From NCBI RefSeq assembly GCF_004016515.1, contig NZ_SACT01000008.1:62001-126000 (forward strand): a DNA stretch of 64,000 nucleotides. Direction: 5' to 3'. The notes below the pieces were generated by a model that was not told the DNA's origin, searched no databases, and saw only the letters and a list, made by a program, of their open reading frames with translations. Shown piece after piece: positions 51,306 through 62,299 of the stretch; the stretch's first letter is position 1, and every line of letters starts with the position of its first letter. This DNA comes from Rubrivivax albus (GTDB lineage Bacteria; Pseudomonadota; Gammaproteobacteria; Burkholderiales; Burkholderiaceae_C). A program made the translations under genes and the position numbers.

Positions 51306-52352
51306 TCAGCGCGGCAAGGCGTCCAGCCGCGAGAACAGGTCGCCGAAGATCGCGTCGCGGTCCACCGCCCAGGCCTCGCGCATCCACGGCCGGTCGGCAT
51401 CACCCGGCTGCCAGCGCAGGTCGTCGCCCAGCCCCGGGGTGCGGACGAGATCGGTCGGCACCCAGGCCGGGTCCAGCAGCCAGGCCACGCAGATCAGGTC
51501 CCAGATCACCCAGCTGTAGGCCGGGCGGTCGTGCACGCCGGTGGTGCCGGTCAGCGGCCACAGCGGGTTGTGCATGAACAGTTCGAACAGCGCATCGCCC
51601 AGCCCGCCGGCGCCGCCCCGCCCGGGCAGGGCACGTTCCGCGTCGGCGGCCGACAGCCGCAGTTGCGCACCGATGTGGAAGCCCGGCAGGTAGACCAGCG
51701 GCACGCCGCTGCCCAGCAGCACGCGCGTGGCCGCGAGGTCCTGCTCCAGGTTGAAGGCGCGGTTGGGCTGCGGCGCGTGCGACGGGAAGCCCGCCGTCCA
51801 CACCACCACCAGGCGGCGCACCAGTTCCGGCGCCAGCAGCAGCGCCGCCGCGATGTTGGTGGGGCAACCCAGCACCAGCACGTACAACGGGGTCGCGTCG
51901 TCGGCCGCCTCGGCCAGCGCGATCAGGCGGTCGACGGCCGCCGTGCGTTCCGGTTGGCGAGGATCCAGGTAGCGCGTGGCGCCGGCGCAGGCCAGCTGGT
52001 CGAGTTCGGCCTCGGCCAGCCCGGTCAGCGCGCCGATGCGCCGGATCTCGTCCAGGCTGCGCCACATGCCGTCGCCCGGCGGCGCGAACGCGGGCATCGC
52101 CGCGGCCGTGGCGTCGTCCCAGCCGCGCAGCGCCTGCAGCGCAGCGCGCCGATGGGCGAACGAGAACGGGGCGGCCAGCAGCGCCTGAACGTCCAGGCGC
52201 TCGCGCGCCAGCAGCGCCCAGGCCAGCGCGAACTGATCGTCGATCTCGTTGGCGGCGTCGGTGTCGATGACCACAGACGGCCGCCGTGAACGGTCGCCCC
52301 ACGGCGCCAGGCGGGCCAGGCGCAGGTCTTCCGGCAGGGTCGGAAACAGCAT
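51306..52352 (-). CDS. nucleoside hydrolase-like protein (IUNH family, variant motif)
   Basis: A 348-aa protein of the inosine-uridine nucleoside N-ribohydrolase fold, which cleaves the N-glycosidic bond of ribonucleosides with calcium. The N-terminal aspartate cluster reads VVIDTDAANEIDDQFALAWALL rather than the usual DTDPGxDDA: it has two extra residues and Asn-Glu inside the motif, a subgroup feature. The fold continues with LYVLVLGCPTNIAAALLLAP and LEQDLAATRVLLGSGVPLVYL. ATG 52352 or GTG 52361 could be the start, 6-15 nt after the dehydratase stop. Sits at the 3' end of a sugar-acid operon. Substrate uncertain. Confidence 0.78.
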   Translation of the reverse strand: MLFPTLPEDLRLARLAPWGDRSRRPSVVIDTDAANEIDDQFALAWALLARERLDVQALLAAPFSFAHRRAALQALRGWDDATAAAMPAFAPPGDGMWRSLDEIRRIGALTGLAEAELDQLACAGATRYLDPRQPERTAAVDRLIALAEAADDATPLYVLVLGCPTNIAAALLLAPELVRRLVVVWTAGFPSHAPQPNRAFNLEQDLAATRVLLGSGVPLVYLPGFHIGAQLRLSAADAERALPGRGGAGGLGDALFELFMHNPLWPLTGTTGVHDRPAYSWVIWDLICVAWLLDPAWVPTDLVRTPGLGDDLRWQPGDADRPWMREAWAVDRDAIFGDLFSRLDALPR

Positions 52353-52367
52353 CGGCGGCACGTGGGC

Positions 52368-54110
<1,743 letters not shown>

Positions 54111-54256
54111 GGGTGGAAGGTTAACGGCGCGCTGGGCGGGCCGGCGGGCGCAGCATGCGCTTCCCTGCGCAGCGGCTCTGGTGGTTTTCCCGAGGCCGGC
54201 GCCTGCGACCACGCTGATCGCCGCCAGGCCGGCGCATCACGGTGAACAATGCACCG

Positions 54257-55684
54257 ATGACCCTGACCGACCACACCCCCGCGCAGATCGATGCCACCGT
54301 CGCCGCGGCCGCCGCAGCGGCCGACAGCTTCGCCGCCAGCGATGCCAGCACCCGTGCCGCGCTGCTGCGTGGCCTGGCCGATGCGCTGGAAGCCGCGCGA
54401 GACACCCTGGTGCCGCTGGCCGACCGCGAATCGCACCTGGGCCCGGTGCGCCTGAACGGCGAGCTGGACCGCACCGCCTTCCAGCTGCGCGGCTTCGCCA
54501 CACGCGTGGAGGCCGGCGATCCTTTCGCGCACGTCGACGACCCGGCCGTGGCCGGCGGTCCGCCGGTCGGCCACCCGGCGCTGCTGCGCGTGCGCCAGCC
54601 GCTGGGCCCGGTGGCGATGTTTTCGGCCAGCAACTTCCCGTTTGCCTTCTCGGTGCTGGGTGGCGACACGGCCTCGGCACTGGCCGCCGGCTGCCCGGTG
54701 GTCGTCAAGGGCCACCCGACCCACCCCGAGCTGACGCGCGCGACGGCCGAACTCGCTTCGGGCGTCGTGCAGGGGCTCGGCCTGCCCGCCGGCGTGTTCG
54801 GCCTCGTCGAAGGTGCCGCGGTGTCGGTGGGTGTGCACCTGGTGCAGCACCCGGCCATCGCCGCCGTGGCCTTCACCGGCAGCTTCCGCGGCGGTGCGGC
54901 GCTGCAGGCCGTCGCCAACGCCCGGCCGCGGCCGATCCCGTTCTTCGGCGAGCTGGGGTCGATCAACCCGGTGGTCGCGCGCCCTGCCGTGCTGGCGGCG
55001 CAGGGCCCGGCCCTGGCCACCACGCTGGCCGGGTCCATCACGCTGGGCTGCGGGCAGTTCTGCACCAGCCCGGGCGTGATCGTGCTGTTCGACGATCCGG
55101 CGTCGGACGCCTTCGTCGAAGCATTGGCCGCCGCGCTGGCCGAGACCCGCCCGCACACGATGCTCACGCCGGGCATGCGCGCCAATTTCGACGCCGGCGT
55201 GGCGCGCTGGGCGGCCACGCCCGGCGTGCAGTGGCGCGTGGCGCCGACCGAAGGCGACGACGCGCCGACGCCGGCGCTGGCCGTCACCGACGCCACCGCC
55301 TTCACCACCACGCCGGCACTGCACGACGAGGTCTTCGGCCCCGCCGCGCTGGTGGTGCGCGTGGCGTCCACCGACGAAGCCGTGGCCGTGCTGCACGCCG
55401 TCGGCGGCAGCCTCACGGTCACGCTCTGGGGCGCGGACACCGACGATGCAGACACACGCACCCTGGTGCGCGCCGCCATGCAGACCGCCGGCCGCGTGCT
55501 GTTCAACGGCGTGCCCACCGGCGTGGCCGTCACCGCCGGCCAGCAGCACGGCGGGCCCTGGCCCTCGTCCACGCGCGCCGAAACCACGTCCGTGGGCTGG
55601 GCGGCGATGGACCGCTTCCTGCGCCCGGTGGCACTGCAGGACGCACCGGCCTGGCTGCGCGACCTGGGCGGCCGCCCCTGCTGA
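54257..55684 (+). CDS. aldehyde dehydrogenase, 2-oxoglutarate-semialdehyde (2,5-dioxopentanoate) dehydrogenase type
   Basis: The 475-aa enzyme oxidises an aldehyde with NAD(P): motifs are VAMFSASNFPFAFSVLGGDTASALAAGCPVVVKGHPTHP, FTGSFRGGAALQ (coenzyme loop), E232 in FFGELGSIN, and C269 in GCGQFCTSPGV. The FSVLGGDTASALAAGCPVVVKGHPTHPELT string is typical of the NADP-dependent 2-oxoglutarate-semialdehyde dehydrogenase group, which closes the oxidative pentose pathway at 2-oxoglutarate. Start is ATG 54257; GTG 54242 would add five residues. It is divergent from the dehydratase, 146 nt between, and is followed by the RraA-like gene 23 nt on. Confidence 0.85.
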   Translation: MTLTDHTPAQIDATVAAAAAAADSFAASDASTRAALLRGLADALEAARDTLVPLADRESHLGPVRLNGELDRTAFQLRGFATRVEAGDPFAHVDDPAVAGGPPVGHPALLRVRQPLGPVAMFSASNFPFAFSVLGGDTASALAAGCPVVVKGHPTHPELTRATAELASGVVQGLGLPAGVFGLVEGAAVSVGVHLVQHPAIAAVAFTGSFRGGAALQAVANARPRPIPFFGELGSINPVVARPAVLAAQGPALATTLAGSITLGCGQFCTSPGVIVLFDDPASDAFVEALAAALAETRPHTMLTPGMRANFDAGVARWAATPGVQWRVAPTEGDDAPTPALAVTDATAFTTTPALHDEVFGPAALVVRVASTDEAVAVLHAVGGSLTVTLWGADTDDADTRTLVRAAMQTAGRVLFNGVPTGVAVTAGQQHGGPWPSSTRAETTSVGWAAMDRFLRPVALQDAPAWLRDLGGRPC

Positions 55685-55707
55685 ACCCAACGCACCCGAA
55701 AGTCGCC

Positions 55708-56418
55708 ATGAACCCCGAGACCCGACAGAAACTGATGGGCGTGAGCACCGCCACGCTGTGCACCGCCCTCTACAAGCGCGGCCTGCGCCAGCAGTTCATC
55801 CAGGACGTGCGTCCGCTCAACCCCGGCCTGCCCAACATGGTGGGCCCGGCCTTCACGCTGCGCTACATGCCGGCGCGCGAGGACCTGAACCCGATCACCG
55901 TGTTCGAGGATCGCGGCCACCCGCAGCGCAAGGCGGTGGAAACCTGCCCGCCCGGTGCCGTGTTCGTGATCGACAGCCGCAAGGACGCACGCGCCGCCTC
56001 GGCCGGCGGCATCCTGGTCAGCCGCCTGATGAAGCGCGGCGTGGCCGGCGTGGTGACGGATGGTGGCTTCCGCGACAGCCCGGAGATCGCGAAGCTGTCC
56101 ATCCCGGCCTATCACCAGCGGCCGAGTGCGCCCACCAACCTGACGCTGCACCAGGCCATCGCCATCGACGAGCCCATCGGCTGCGGCGACACGCCGGTGT
56201 TCCCGGGCGACATCGTGGTCGGTGATGCCGAGGGCGTGGTCGTCATCCCGGCCGGCATCGCCGACGCGATCGCCGACGAGGCGGTGGCGATGACGGTGTT
56301 CGAGGACTTCGTGCAGGAGAAGGTGCTGGAGGGCCGCAGCATCCTCGGCCTGTACCCGCCCACCGACCCGGCGACCAAGGACGAGTTCGCGGCCTGGAAA
56401 GCCACCAAGGGGCGTTGA
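55708..56418 (+). CDS. RraA-like protein (4-hydroxy-4-methyl-2-oxoglutarate aldolase/RraA family)
   Basis: A 236-aa protein of the RraA/dimethylmenaquinone-methyltransferase-like fold: STATLCTALYKRGLRQQF, GPAFTLRYMPAREDLNP, AGGILVSRLMKRGVAGVVTDGGFRDS (metal-site R-D), and DIVVGDAEGVVVIPAG. Despite the family name, most such bacterial proteins are metal-dependent pyruvate-releasing aldolases or oxaloacetate decarboxylases rather than RNase E regulators. In this gene set it may cleave or decarboxylate a keto sugar acid. The size (236 vs about 160-ish aa for RraA) shows an N- and C-terminal extension. Confidence 0.8.
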   Translation: MNPETRQKLMGVSTATLCTALYKRGLRQQFIQDVRPLNPGLPNMVGPAFTLRYMPAREDLNPITVFEDRGHPQRKAVETCPPGAVFVIDSRKDARAASAGGILVSRLMKRGVAGVVTDGGFRDSPEIAKLSIPAYHQRPSAPTNLTLHQAIAIDEPIGCGDTPVFPGDIVVGDAEGVVVIPAGIADAIADEAVAMTVFEDFVQEKVLEGRSILGLYPPTDPATKDEFAAWKATKGR

Positions 56419-56515
56419 CGTCGCCCGCCCGACGGCTCGCTCGTCCCTTCACCGTCCGTGTCCGCCATCGCGGCCCGCGACTTGCATTGAGCAGCCGACC
56501 CTTCGATTGCCGCCG

Positions 56516-57793
56516 ATGAACGCCCCCCACCCTGTACCCGCCACCCACCACCCACGCATCGACCCCGACCGCCTGTGGGCCAGCCTGATGGCGCTGGCCG
56601 AGATCGGCGCGACGCCCAGGGGCGGTGTCTGCCGCCTGGCGCTGAGCGACCTGGACCGCCAGGCGCGCGATCTTTTCGTGCGCTGGGCCGGCGAGGCTGG
56701 CTGCACGCTGCGCGTGGACGCCATTGGCAACATCTTTGCGCAGCGTGAGGGCACCGACCCGAGCCTGCCCGCGGTGGCCACCGGCAGCCACATCGACACG
56801 CAGCCCACCGGCGGCAAGTTCGACGGCAACTACGGCGTGCTGGCCGGGCTGGAGGTGCTGCGCACGCTGAACGACCACGGCGTGCGCACCGTCGCGCCGC
56901 TGGAACTGTGCGTGTGGACCAACGAGGAAGGCTCGCGCTTCGTGCCGGTGATGATGGGCTCGGGGGTCTACGCCGGTGCCTTCTCGCTGGAACACGCGCT
57001 GGCCGCCACCGACCGCGAAGGCGTCAGCGTGCGCGACGCGCTTGGCGCCATCGGCTACGCCGGCGCCGCACCGGCCGCGCTGGCCGACGGCGCACCGCGC
57101 TTCGGTGCCTTCTTCGAGGCCCACATCGAGCAGGGTCCGGTGCTGGAGGACAGCGGCGACGTGATCGGCGTGGTCACCGGCGCACTGGGCCAGCGCTGGT
57201 ACGACGTGGTGCTGACCGGCATGGAAGCGCACGCCGGCCCGACGCCGATGGACCTGCGCCGCGACGCGCTGCAGGCCGCGCTGCCGCTGATGCAGGCGGT
57301 GGACGACATCGCGCGCGCCGAAGCGCCGCATGCCCGCGGCACGGTCGGCTGGGTGCAGGTGTTCCCCAATTCACGCAACACCATCCCCGGCCGCGTCAGC
57401 TTCACGGTGGACTTTCGCCACACCGACGACGCCGGCCTGGCGCGCATGGATGCGGCGCTGCGCGATGCCGTGGCCAAGGTGCAGGCCAACGGCCGCGTGG
57501 CGGTGGACCTGCAGCCGGTGGTGTATTTCCCGCCCGCGCCCTTCGACCCCGCGCTGGTGGACCGCGTGCGCGCCGCCGCCGCCCGCCACGGCCTGCCGCA
57601 CCGCGACATCGTCAGCGGCGCGGGCCACGACGCGGTCTACGTGGCGCGCACCGCACCCACGGCGATGGTCTTCGTGCCGTGCAAGGACGGCATCTCGCAC
57701 AACGAGATCGAGGACGCGCGGCCGGAGCACCTGGCCGCTGGCTGCCAGGTGCTGCTGGAGGCGATGCTGGAAACCGCCGGGCGCGGGGCATAG
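56516..57793 (+). CDS. M20-family amidohydrolase, allantoate/N-carbamoyl-amino-acid hydrolase type
   Basis: A 425-aa zinc hydrolase: TGSHIDTQPTGGKFDGNYG (H92, D103 metal ligands), WTNEEGSRFVPVMMGSGVYAG (Glu ligand), EAHIEQGPVLEDSG (His-Glu dyad), GMEAHAGPTPMDLRRDAL and GAGHDAVYVARTAPTAMVFVP. This set is the hydantoinase/carbamoylase subfamily containing allantoate amidohydrolase (AllC), ureidopropionase and L-carbamoylase, which release ammonia and carbon dioxide from ureido compounds. Which of these applies cannot be told. ATG 56516 is the start. It stands 97 nt after the RraA-like gene. Confidence 0.87.
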   Translation: MNAPHPVPATHHPRIDPDRLWASLMALAEIGATPRGGVCRLALSDLDRQARDLFVRWAGEAGCTLRVDAIGNIFAQREGTDPSLPAVATGSHIDTQPTGGKFDGNYGVLAGLEVLRTLNDHGVRTVAPLELCVWTNEEGSRFVPVMMGSGVYAGAFSLEHALAATDREGVSVRDALGAIGYAGAAPAALADGAPRFGAFFEAHIEQGPVLEDSGDVIGVVTGALGQRWYDVVLTGMEAHAGPTPMDLRRDALQAALPLMQAVDDIARAEAPHARGTVGWVQVFPNSRNTIPGRVSFTVDFRHTDDAGLARMDAALRDAVAKVQANGRVAVDLQPVVYFPPAPFDPALVDRVRAAAARHGLPHRDIVSGAGHDAVYVARTAPTAMVFVPCKDGISHNEIEDARPEHLAAGCQVLLEAMLETAGRGA

Positions 57794-57887
57794 ACACTGC
57801 CCTCGACGAACCTCACGACGGTTGGCTTCCGGCCCTCGAACCCACCCGCACGCCCAGCAGTGTGCGGGGTCGGCGCCCAGCCGGTGT

Positions 57888-58808
57888 TCAGTCGGTGGAC
57901 TTGGCGTCGCCCTGGTTGGCACCCGCCATCAGGGCCAATACGGCTTCGGCGAAGTCCACAGGCGCCTCCTGCGGCAGGTTGTGGCCGACACCGTCGATCA
58001 CGCGGCGCGCGTAGGGGCCGGTGAAATGCGGCCGGTGGCGCAGCGAGCCATCGGCGCGCATCACGCCGTCGCTGCCGCCTTCGAGCGTGATCGTCGGCAC
58101 GGTGATCGGCGGCCGGTCGCACAGCCGTTGCTCGACCATGTCGCAGGCCGGGTCGCCGGCCACGAGGCCGTAGCGCACACGGTAGGAATGCACCACGACG
58201 TCGACGAAGTCCGGGTTGTCGAACGCCGCGGCGGTTCGGTCATAGGTGGCGTCGTCGAAGCGCCACTCGGGCGACCAGAGTCGCCACAACAGTCGGCACA
58301 GCGCTTGCCGGTGCAGGGCCAGGCCAGCGCGACCCCGCTCGCTGTGGAAGTAGTACTGGTACCACAGGCGCTGCTCGTCCTCGGGCGCCGCCGGTGTCAT
58401 CGCGCTGGGCACGTGGTGCACGTTGTAGCCGCCACCGGTGACCAGACCGGCCACGCGCCCCGGCCACAGGGCCGCGACGATGCAGGCCGCACGGCCGCCC
58501 CAGTCGTAGCCGGCAAGCACGGCCTGCGGGATCTCCAGCACGTCCAGCAGCGCCAGCAAGTCCATCGCCAGCGCCGCCTGCTGGCCCGAGCGTGGCGTCG
58601 CCGGCGACAGGAAGCGCGTGGCGCCGTAGCCGCGCAGCCAGGGCACGACCACGCGGCAGCCGGCGGCCACCAGCGGCGGCACCACCGCGTCGAACGCACG
58701 CACGTCGTAGGGGAAGCCGTGCAGCAGCACGACCGCCGGGCCGTCCAGCGGGCCATGCTGCTCGAAGGCCACGCGCAGCACGCCGGCATCGACGTGGTGG
58801 ATCGTCAT
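57888..58808 (-). CDS. alpha/beta-hydrolase with Asp nucleophile (epoxide hydrolase/dehalogenase-like)
   Basis: A 306-aa alpha/beta-fold hydrolase. The oxyanion motif LLHGFPYDVRAFDAV, the nucleophile elbow GYDWGGRAAC with Asp102 at the nucleophile position, and the C-terminal catalytic histidine in GVGHNLPQEAP (H276) are visible. Asp instead of Ser at the elbow is typical of epoxide hydrolases and haloalkane/fluoroacetate dehalogenases. No signal peptide. The ATG overlaps the hydratase stop (ATGA at 58805-58808), so the pair is translationally coupled and may process a common compound. It is convergent with the M20 gene. Confidence 0.8.
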   Translation of the reverse strand: MTIHHVDAGVLRVAFEQHGPLDGPAVVLLHGFPYDVRAFDAVVPPLVAAGCRVVVPWLRGYGATRFLSPATPRSGQQAALAMDLLALLDVLEIPQAVLAGYDWGGRAACIVAALWPGRVAGLVTGGGYNVHHVPSAMTPAAPEDEQRLWYQYYFHSERGRAGLALHRQALCRLLWRLWSPEWRFDDATYDRTAAAFDNPDFVDVVVHSYRVRYGLVAGDPACDMVEQRLCDRPPITVPTITLEGGSDGVMRADGSLRHRPHFTGPYARRVIDGVGHNLPQEAPVDFAEAVLALMAGANQGDAKSTD

Positions 58809-59623
58809 GAGCGTTCCGCGCCGTCGTCGGCCAGGGCGATCTCGATGCGGCCGAACTGGCCGTAGTCCGCCACGACCCTGTCGCCCGGCACCACCTGCAG
58901 CGGCACCATGCAGGTGCCGCAGGACGCCCAGTCGCCGGCCTGCAGGCCCACGCCCAGGCGTGAGAGCTCGTTGGCCAGCCAGGTCAGCGCGGTGACCGGC
59001 CCGCCGAGCAGCGCACGGCCTTCGCCGGCACGCGTATAGCGGGTCGAGCCGTCGGTGCCGGTGACGACGGCGGTCACCGCATGCGCGGCCAGGTCCGCAT
59101 CGCGCCACACGGCCGGCGCCTCGGGCCCGAAGGCAAAGCGCCCGCAGCAGGCGTCGTCGGCGATCAGCTGGGCCTGCCCGGCGTGCACGAAGTCGGCGAA
59201 GCGGGAATCCGGCAGCTCGAAGGCCGGGTGCAGGCTGGCCACAGCCGCGAGCACCTCCGCCTCGACGTAGGGCGTCGAGCGTGGGGGCAGCGGCGACCCC
59301 ATGCGGAAGGCGAATTCCGGCTCCACCACGCGCATGCGGTTGCCGGCCAGGCTCAGCACGGCGCCCATGGGTTCGACGAAGCTGCCCAGGATGCGCCCGG
59401 CCAACGGCCCATCCACGCCGATGTGCGCCTGCCCCGCGGCGCTGGTGGCGGCGATCTTCCAGCCCACCACTGGCGTACCGGCCACCGCCGGCAGCAGCGC
59501 CTGGATGGCGTGGCCCGCGGCGGCATCGGCCGGCCGCAGCGTCGGCGGCAGGCCGTCGATCACCGTGCCGGACTGGCGGCAATGCCAGAGCAGACGGGCA
59601 GCGTCTTCCCATTCGCGTGTCAT
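58805..59623 (-). CDS. 2-keto-4-pentenoate hydratase/fumarylacetoacetase-family protein
   Basis: A 272-aa protein of the hydratase/decarboxylase branch of the FAH superfamily (MhpD/HpaH-like): PVVGWKIAATSAAGQAHIGVDGPLAG, VVEPEFAFRMG (metal Glu residues), ELPDSRFADF, ADDACCGRFAFG. These magnesium-dependent enzymes add water to 2-hydroxy-penta-2,4-dienoates, or decarboxylate oxalocrotonate. GGAGA precedes ATG 59623. It is coupled to the Asp-type hydrolase. A ring-cleavage dioxygenase is absent from the window, so the source of the substrate is unclear. Confidence 0.85.
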   Translation of the reverse strand: MTREWEDAARLLWHCRQSGTVIDGLPPTLRPADAAAGHAIQALLPAVAGTPVVGWKIAATSAAGQAHIGVDGPLAGRILGSFVEPMGAVLSLAGNRMRVVEPEFAFRMGSPLPPRSTPYVEAEVLAAVASLHPAFELPDSRFADFVHAGQAQLIADDACCGRFAFGPEAPAVWRDADLAAHAVTAVVTGTDGSTRYTRAGEGRALLGGPVTALTWLANELSRLGVGLQAGDWASCGTCMVPLQVVPGDRVVADYGQFGRIEIALADDGAERS

Positions 59624-59709
59624 CGGGTCTCCATCGGTTCGATCCGCATGGTGCCAGAGCCCCGCGCGATGCAGCTTGGCACGCCCCGTATCGGCGACAA
59701 CCGGCCTCG

Positions 59710-59824
59710 TCAGCCGCTGGCCAACGCGTCGATGCGGGCCACCACCGCGTCGCTCAGCACCGCGTGCGGCCACCGACGCGGCGACGGCATCCAGCCGTGC
59801 CAGCAGGTCCGGCGCCGCGGTCAT
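59710..59824 (-). pseudogene. frameshifted remnant of a gene coupled to the prenyltransferase
   Basis: ATG 59824 overlaps the prenyltransferase stop (ATGA), as for a real downstream gene, and reads MTAAPDLLARLDAVAAS. In that frame it degenerates, but one base shift gives WPHAVLSDAVVARIDALASG ending in a TGA at 59710-59712. Both pieces have the codon pattern of genuine coding DNA, so a larger gene seems to have lost its middle or suffered a frameshift. 115 nt is not a multiple of three. No family can be named from 37 codons. Confidence 0.5.
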
Positions 59825-60699
59825 GCCGGCATCCACCACAGCCCCAGCGCAGCCAGCAGCGGCGTGGCCAGCGTGAGCGCCACGTTGCGGGCCATCGTGG
59901 GCAGCAGGGCCGGGATGTCGTCGGCGTGCCGGTGCGCGCCGCGCGCCACGACCAGCGCCAGCGGCACCGTCAGCCCGCACAGCAGCACGCCGGCCGGCAG
60001 CACACCCGCCAGCACCCCGGCCACCGGCGCGGCATAGGCGACCACGAACAGGCCGGCGAGCAGCCGCGCGGCCCAGGCTCGGCCGCGCAGCATCGGCAGG
60101 TGGCGGCGACCCACGGTGCGGTCGGCATCGACGTCCGGGAACTGGTTGAGCAGCAGCAGGCCGCTGGCCAGCGCCATCGGCATCAGCGACACCAGCAGCG
60201 CCCCGGCACTGGCCGCGCCGTTCAGCGCCACCGCGGTGCCGGCCGTCATCAGCGGCCCGAAACCCAGGCCGGGCGCCAGCAGGCACAGCCAGGGGCGGTG
60301 CGTGATCCAGGGCGTGTAGCCGACCACCAGCGCCAGCCCCACCACGCCATAGGGCAGCAGACCCGGGCTGCGCTGCAGCAGCCACAGGCCGATGCCACCG
60401 CACAGCGCCATCAGCAGCACGCCCAGCGCGAGCACGCCGGCGGCCGCCTGCGGCTGCGCCGGCAGGGCGCCGCTGCCGCCGGAGAACGGCGTGCGCGTGG
60501 TGCGCAGGTCCAGGCCGCTGCGGAAGTCGTGCCATTCGTTGAGCAGGTTCACAGCGGCATGGGCGGCCAGGGCACCGACGGTCACCAGCAACAGCACCAG
60601 GCCATCGCGTGGCGGCGCTGCCACCGCGGCGCCGAGTGCCACGCAGACCACGGCCAGCAGCAGAAAGGGCAGGCGCATCGCGCCGAGCATGGGCGGCAT
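59821..60699 (-). CDS. UbiA/MenA-family prenyltransferase
   Basis: A 292-aa integral membrane protein with about eight to nine helices and the two aspartate-rich motifs of the family: NLLNEWHDFRSGLDLRTTRTPF (N-x-x-x-D region) and NQFPDVDADRTVGRRHLPM. It transfers a prenyl chain from a prenyl diphosphate to an aromatic acceptor; the NEWHDFRSG pattern and the FSGGSG turn are closer to MenA-like enzymes (menaquinone) than to UbiA. ATG 60699 is one possible start (ATG 60690 and 60678 follow). It follows urtE by 45 nt in the same direction. Confidence 0.82.
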   Translation of the reverse strand: MPPMLGAMRLPFLLLAVVCVALGAAVAAPPRDGLVLLLVTVGALAAHAAVNLLNEWHDFRSGLDLRTTRTPFSGGSGALPAQPQAAAGVLALGVLLMALCGGIGLWLLQRSPGLLPYGVVGLALVVGYTPWITHRPWLCLLAPGLGFGPLMTAGTAVALNGAASAGALLVSLMPMALASGLLLLNQFPDVDADRTVGRRHLPMLRGRAWAARLLAGLFVVAYAAPVAGVLAGVLPAGVLLCGLTVPLALVVARGAHRHADDIPALLPTMARNVALTLATPLLAALGLWWMPA

Positions 60700-60744
60700 C
60701 GGCGCGATGGTAGAGCCGCCGGCCCGCACGGGGCGGCACCCTCG

Positions 60745-61459
60745 TCAGATCGACATGCGGTCCTTGACGCCGTCGGCCGCCATGTCCACACCGCGCCCGC
60801 GCATCACGATCTCGCCACGCTCCATCACCAGGTACTGGTCGGCCAGTTCGGCGGCGAAGTCGTAGTACTGCTCCACCAGCACCACCGCCAGCGGCTGACC
60901 CCCGATGCCCTGATCGGCCAGCATGCGCAGCGTGCGGCCGATGTCCTTGATGATGCTGGGCTGGATGCCTTCGGTGGGTTCGTCCAGGATCAGCAGCTTT
61001 GGGCCGGGCGCCAGTGCGCGCGCGATGGCCAGCTGCTGCTGCTGGCCGCCGGAGAGGTCGCCACCGCGCCGGTGCAGCATCTGCTTGAGCACCGGAAACA
61101 GTTCGTACAGCACCTCGGGCACCCGCGCCGAACCCGGCCGGGTGGCCAGGCCCATGCGCAGGTTCTCCTCCACCGTCAGCCGGTTGAAGATCTCGCGCCC
61201 CTGAGGCACGTACCCAATGCCGCGCTTCACGCGCTCGTACGACGGTGCGGCGGTGATGGCCTGACCGTCGAAGGTGATGCTGCCGCTCCTGACCGGCACC
61301 ACGCCCATCAGGCTCTTGAGCAGCGAGGTCTTGCCCACGCCATTGCGCCCGAGCACCACCGTGATCTCGCCGGCACGGGCTTCGAACGACAGGCCGCGCA
61401 GGATGTGGCTGCCTCCGTAGTACTGGTTCAGGCCCTCGACCTGCAGAAGTGCGGAGGTG

Positions 61460-61470
<11 letters not shown>
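60745..61470 (-). CDS. urtE: urea ABC transporter ATP-binding subunit UrtE
   Basis: The second ATPase of the urea importer, 241 aa: LGRNGVGKTSLLKSLMGVV (Walker A), GYVPQGREIFNRLTVEENLRMGLA (Q-loop), DLSGGQQQQLAIARALAPGPKLLILDEPTEGIQPSIIKDIG (signature and Walker B). The LGRNGVGKTS and EPTEGIQPSIIKDI strings are typical of UrtE rather than LivF. TTG 61470 is used; GAGGTG lies before it and the first 11 nt overlap the end of urtD, so the two are coupled. Confidence 0.92.

Positions 61471-62295
<825 letters not shown>

Positions 62296-62299
<4 letters not shown>

Noticed and set aside
57845..57868. CCCGCAC...GTGCGGG hairpin between the convergent M20 and alpha/beta-hydrolase genes
   Set aside because: Seven-bp stem with no T-run on either strand; not enough to call a terminator.
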